A model generated the notes under the pieces. The model did no database searches. It was not told the DNA's origin and saw nothing but the letters and a program-made list of their open reading frames with translations. From contig JAKEEN010000042.1 in NCBI GenBank assembly GCA_022616575.1, positions 1 through 5,918 on the forward strand: DNA of 5,918 bases. The letters run 5' to 3'. Shown here in pieces: positions 5,203 through 5,918 of the stretch. A program made the position numbers and the translations under genes. The stretch comes from Flammeovirgaceae bacterium. Its GTDB lineage: Bacteria; Bacteroidota; Bacteroidia; Cytophagales; Cyclobacteriaceae. The number at the start of each line of letters is the position of its first letter. Position 1 is the stretch's first letter.

Positions 5203-5273
5203 CAAATTCAAAATTCCAGATTAAGATTAACCAAACTTAACCTTTAATTTTGGAATCTTGACTTTTTGAATTG
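5203..5273. repeat. Imperfect inverted repeat filling the pdxA-rsmA divergent spacer
   Basis: AATTCAAAA at 5205-5213 is a perfect reverse complement of TTTTGAATT at 5264-5272. The adjacent TTCCA (5214-5218) pairs with TGGAA (5251-5255), leaving an 8-base bulge on the right arm. The centre includes GATTAAGATTAA. Its arms resemble those of the element at 443-506. It fills almost the whole spacer between the two start codons. Confidence 0.6.
5245..5252 (+). promoter_or_regulatory. Candidate -7 promoter box for rsmA
   Basis: TAATTTTG on the plus strand matches TAnnTTTG exactly and ends 21 bases before the rsmA ATG, a sensible distance for a short leader. A -33 TTG is not visible 17-23 bases upstream. 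The box lies in the right arm of the inverted repeat, roughly mirrored by the box before pdxA. Confidence 0.35.
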
Positions 5274-5918
5274 ATGATGAATAAGGTTCGTCCGAAGAAA
5301 TCGCTGGGGCAACATTTTTTGCACGATAAAAATACGGCCAGAAAGATTGTGGAAGCGCTGGTCCTTTCACCAGGGAGTTCTGTCCTGGAGATTGGACCAG
5401 GCATGGGGGTTCTTACGGTCTTTTTGTTGGAGCGTGATCCCATCGATATTAAAGTTGTTGAGATTGACAGAGAGTCGGTGCAGTACCTGAAAACTAATTT
5501 CCCGGCACTGGATGGAAAGATTATCGAGGGCGATTTTTTGGAACTTGATCTGAATACTGTATTCGGTAAACCTTTTTCCATCATAGGCAATTTCCCGTAC
5601 AATATTTCATCGCAGATATTTTTTCATGTTTTAAAGTACAGAGATCAGGTAGATCAGGTAGTGTGCATGTTGCAGAAGGAAGTAGCCGATCGAATTGCGT
5701 CCAAACATGGCAACAAGGTCTACGGTATTTTAAGTGTGTTGCTCCAGGCCTACTATGATATCAAACCGGTTTTAAAAGTTCCGCCAGGTGCTTTTACTCC
5801 GCCACCTAATGTTATGTCGGCTGTAATACGCCTAACGCGCAACCAACGAAAGAAGCTCGACTGCAGTGAAGCATTGTTTGTACAGGTAGTGAAGCAAGGG
5901 TTCAATAACAGACGCAAG
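5274..5918 (+). CDS. rsmA: 16S rRNA (adenine1518-N6/adenine1519-N6)-dimethyltransferase, 3' end beyond window
   Basis: RsmA (KsgA) dimethylates two adjacent adenines in the terminal helix of 16S rRNA using S-adenosylmethionine, late in small-subunit assembly; loss gives kasugamycin resistance. The open frame runs 215 codons to the right edge without a stop; the full protein is usually 255-275 residues, so the last part of the C-terminal domain is outside. Visible motifs are the N-terminal PKKSLGQHFLHD (7-18), SAM motif I LEIGPGMGVLT (38-48), the acidic VEID (62-65), EGDFL (85-89), the catalytic NFPYNIS (106-112), FMLQKEV-like CMLQKEVADRI (131-141), and PPGAFTPPPNVMSAVIRL (170-187). Two ATGs stand in tandem at 5274 and 5277 and either could be used. 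It is divergent from pdxA with an 82-base spacer that probably holds its promoter. Confidence 0.95.
   Translation, partial: MMNKVRPKKSLGQHFLHDKNTARKIVEALVLSPGSSVLEIGPGMGVLTVFLLERDPIDIKVVEIDRESVQYLKTNFPALDGKIIEGDFLELDLNTVFGKPFSIIGNFPYNISSQIFFHVLKYRDQVDQVVCMLQKEVADRIASKHGNKVYGILSVLLQAYYDIKPVLKVPPGAFTPPPNVMSAVIRLTRNQRKKLDCSEALFVQVVKQGFNNRRK

Noticed and set aside
5237..5602. Minus-strand open frame of 121 codons
   Set aside because: It lies antisense to rsmA, whose plus-strand frame shows all family motifs.
5643..5660. Perfect 9-bp tandem duplication GATCAGGTA inside rsmA
   Set aside because: It keeps frame (DQVDQV), and alignment by eye to E. coli KsgA shows the same length between FH and MLQKEV, so it is not an insertion and is probably coincidental.

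Overview
The window looks like a chromosomal housekeeping region from a member of the Bacteroidota, most likely a Cytophagales relative. This is inferred from protein style, gene order (pdxA, YceD-family gene, rpmF, fabH, efp, accB, accC), a moderate-to-low GC content, little use of strong Shine-Dalgarno sequences, exact matches to the Bacteroidota -7 promoter motif TAnnTTTG, and AT-rich intergenic DNA made of 7-bp repeats. The order-level assignment is only a judgement.

Layout from right to left. rsmA (ksgA) starts at 5274 on the plus strand and runs off the right edge. It is divergent from a long minus-strand series: pdxA (4181-5191), a TerB-like gene (3706-4092), a YceD/DUF177 gene (3187-3591, with an in-frame stop that cuts off a recognisable C-terminal tail), rpmF (2871-3062), fabH (1727-2722), efp (1090-1656), accB (513-1067) and the first ~73 codons of accC (to about 187). 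A good minus-strand terminator hairpin sits only about 15 bases upstream of the fabH start. It either separates rpmF from fabH or acts as an attenuator.

The first ~186 bases are foreign. They are about 74% GC by hand count and encode, on the minus strand, an internal to C-terminal piece of an IS91-family (Y2) transposase. This piece abuts accC in mid-gene, in a different frame and without a recognisable transposon end. An assembly chimera or a rearrangement is therefore more likely than a clean insertion.

The genes link ribosome function (bL32, the YceD partner, EF-P, 16S rRNA dimethylation) with initiation of fatty acid synthesis (biotin carboxylase, biotin carrier protein, KAS III) and vitamin B6 synthesis (PdxA). 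No gap longer than about 150 bases lacks a gene, and I see no tRNA, rRNA or CRISPR. I found no new defence or mobile system. The points most worth attention are an EF-P whose loop tip carries Asn instead of Lys/Arg, the nonsense codon in the YceD gene, the hairpin before fabH, the 7-bp repeat family, and the left-edge junction.
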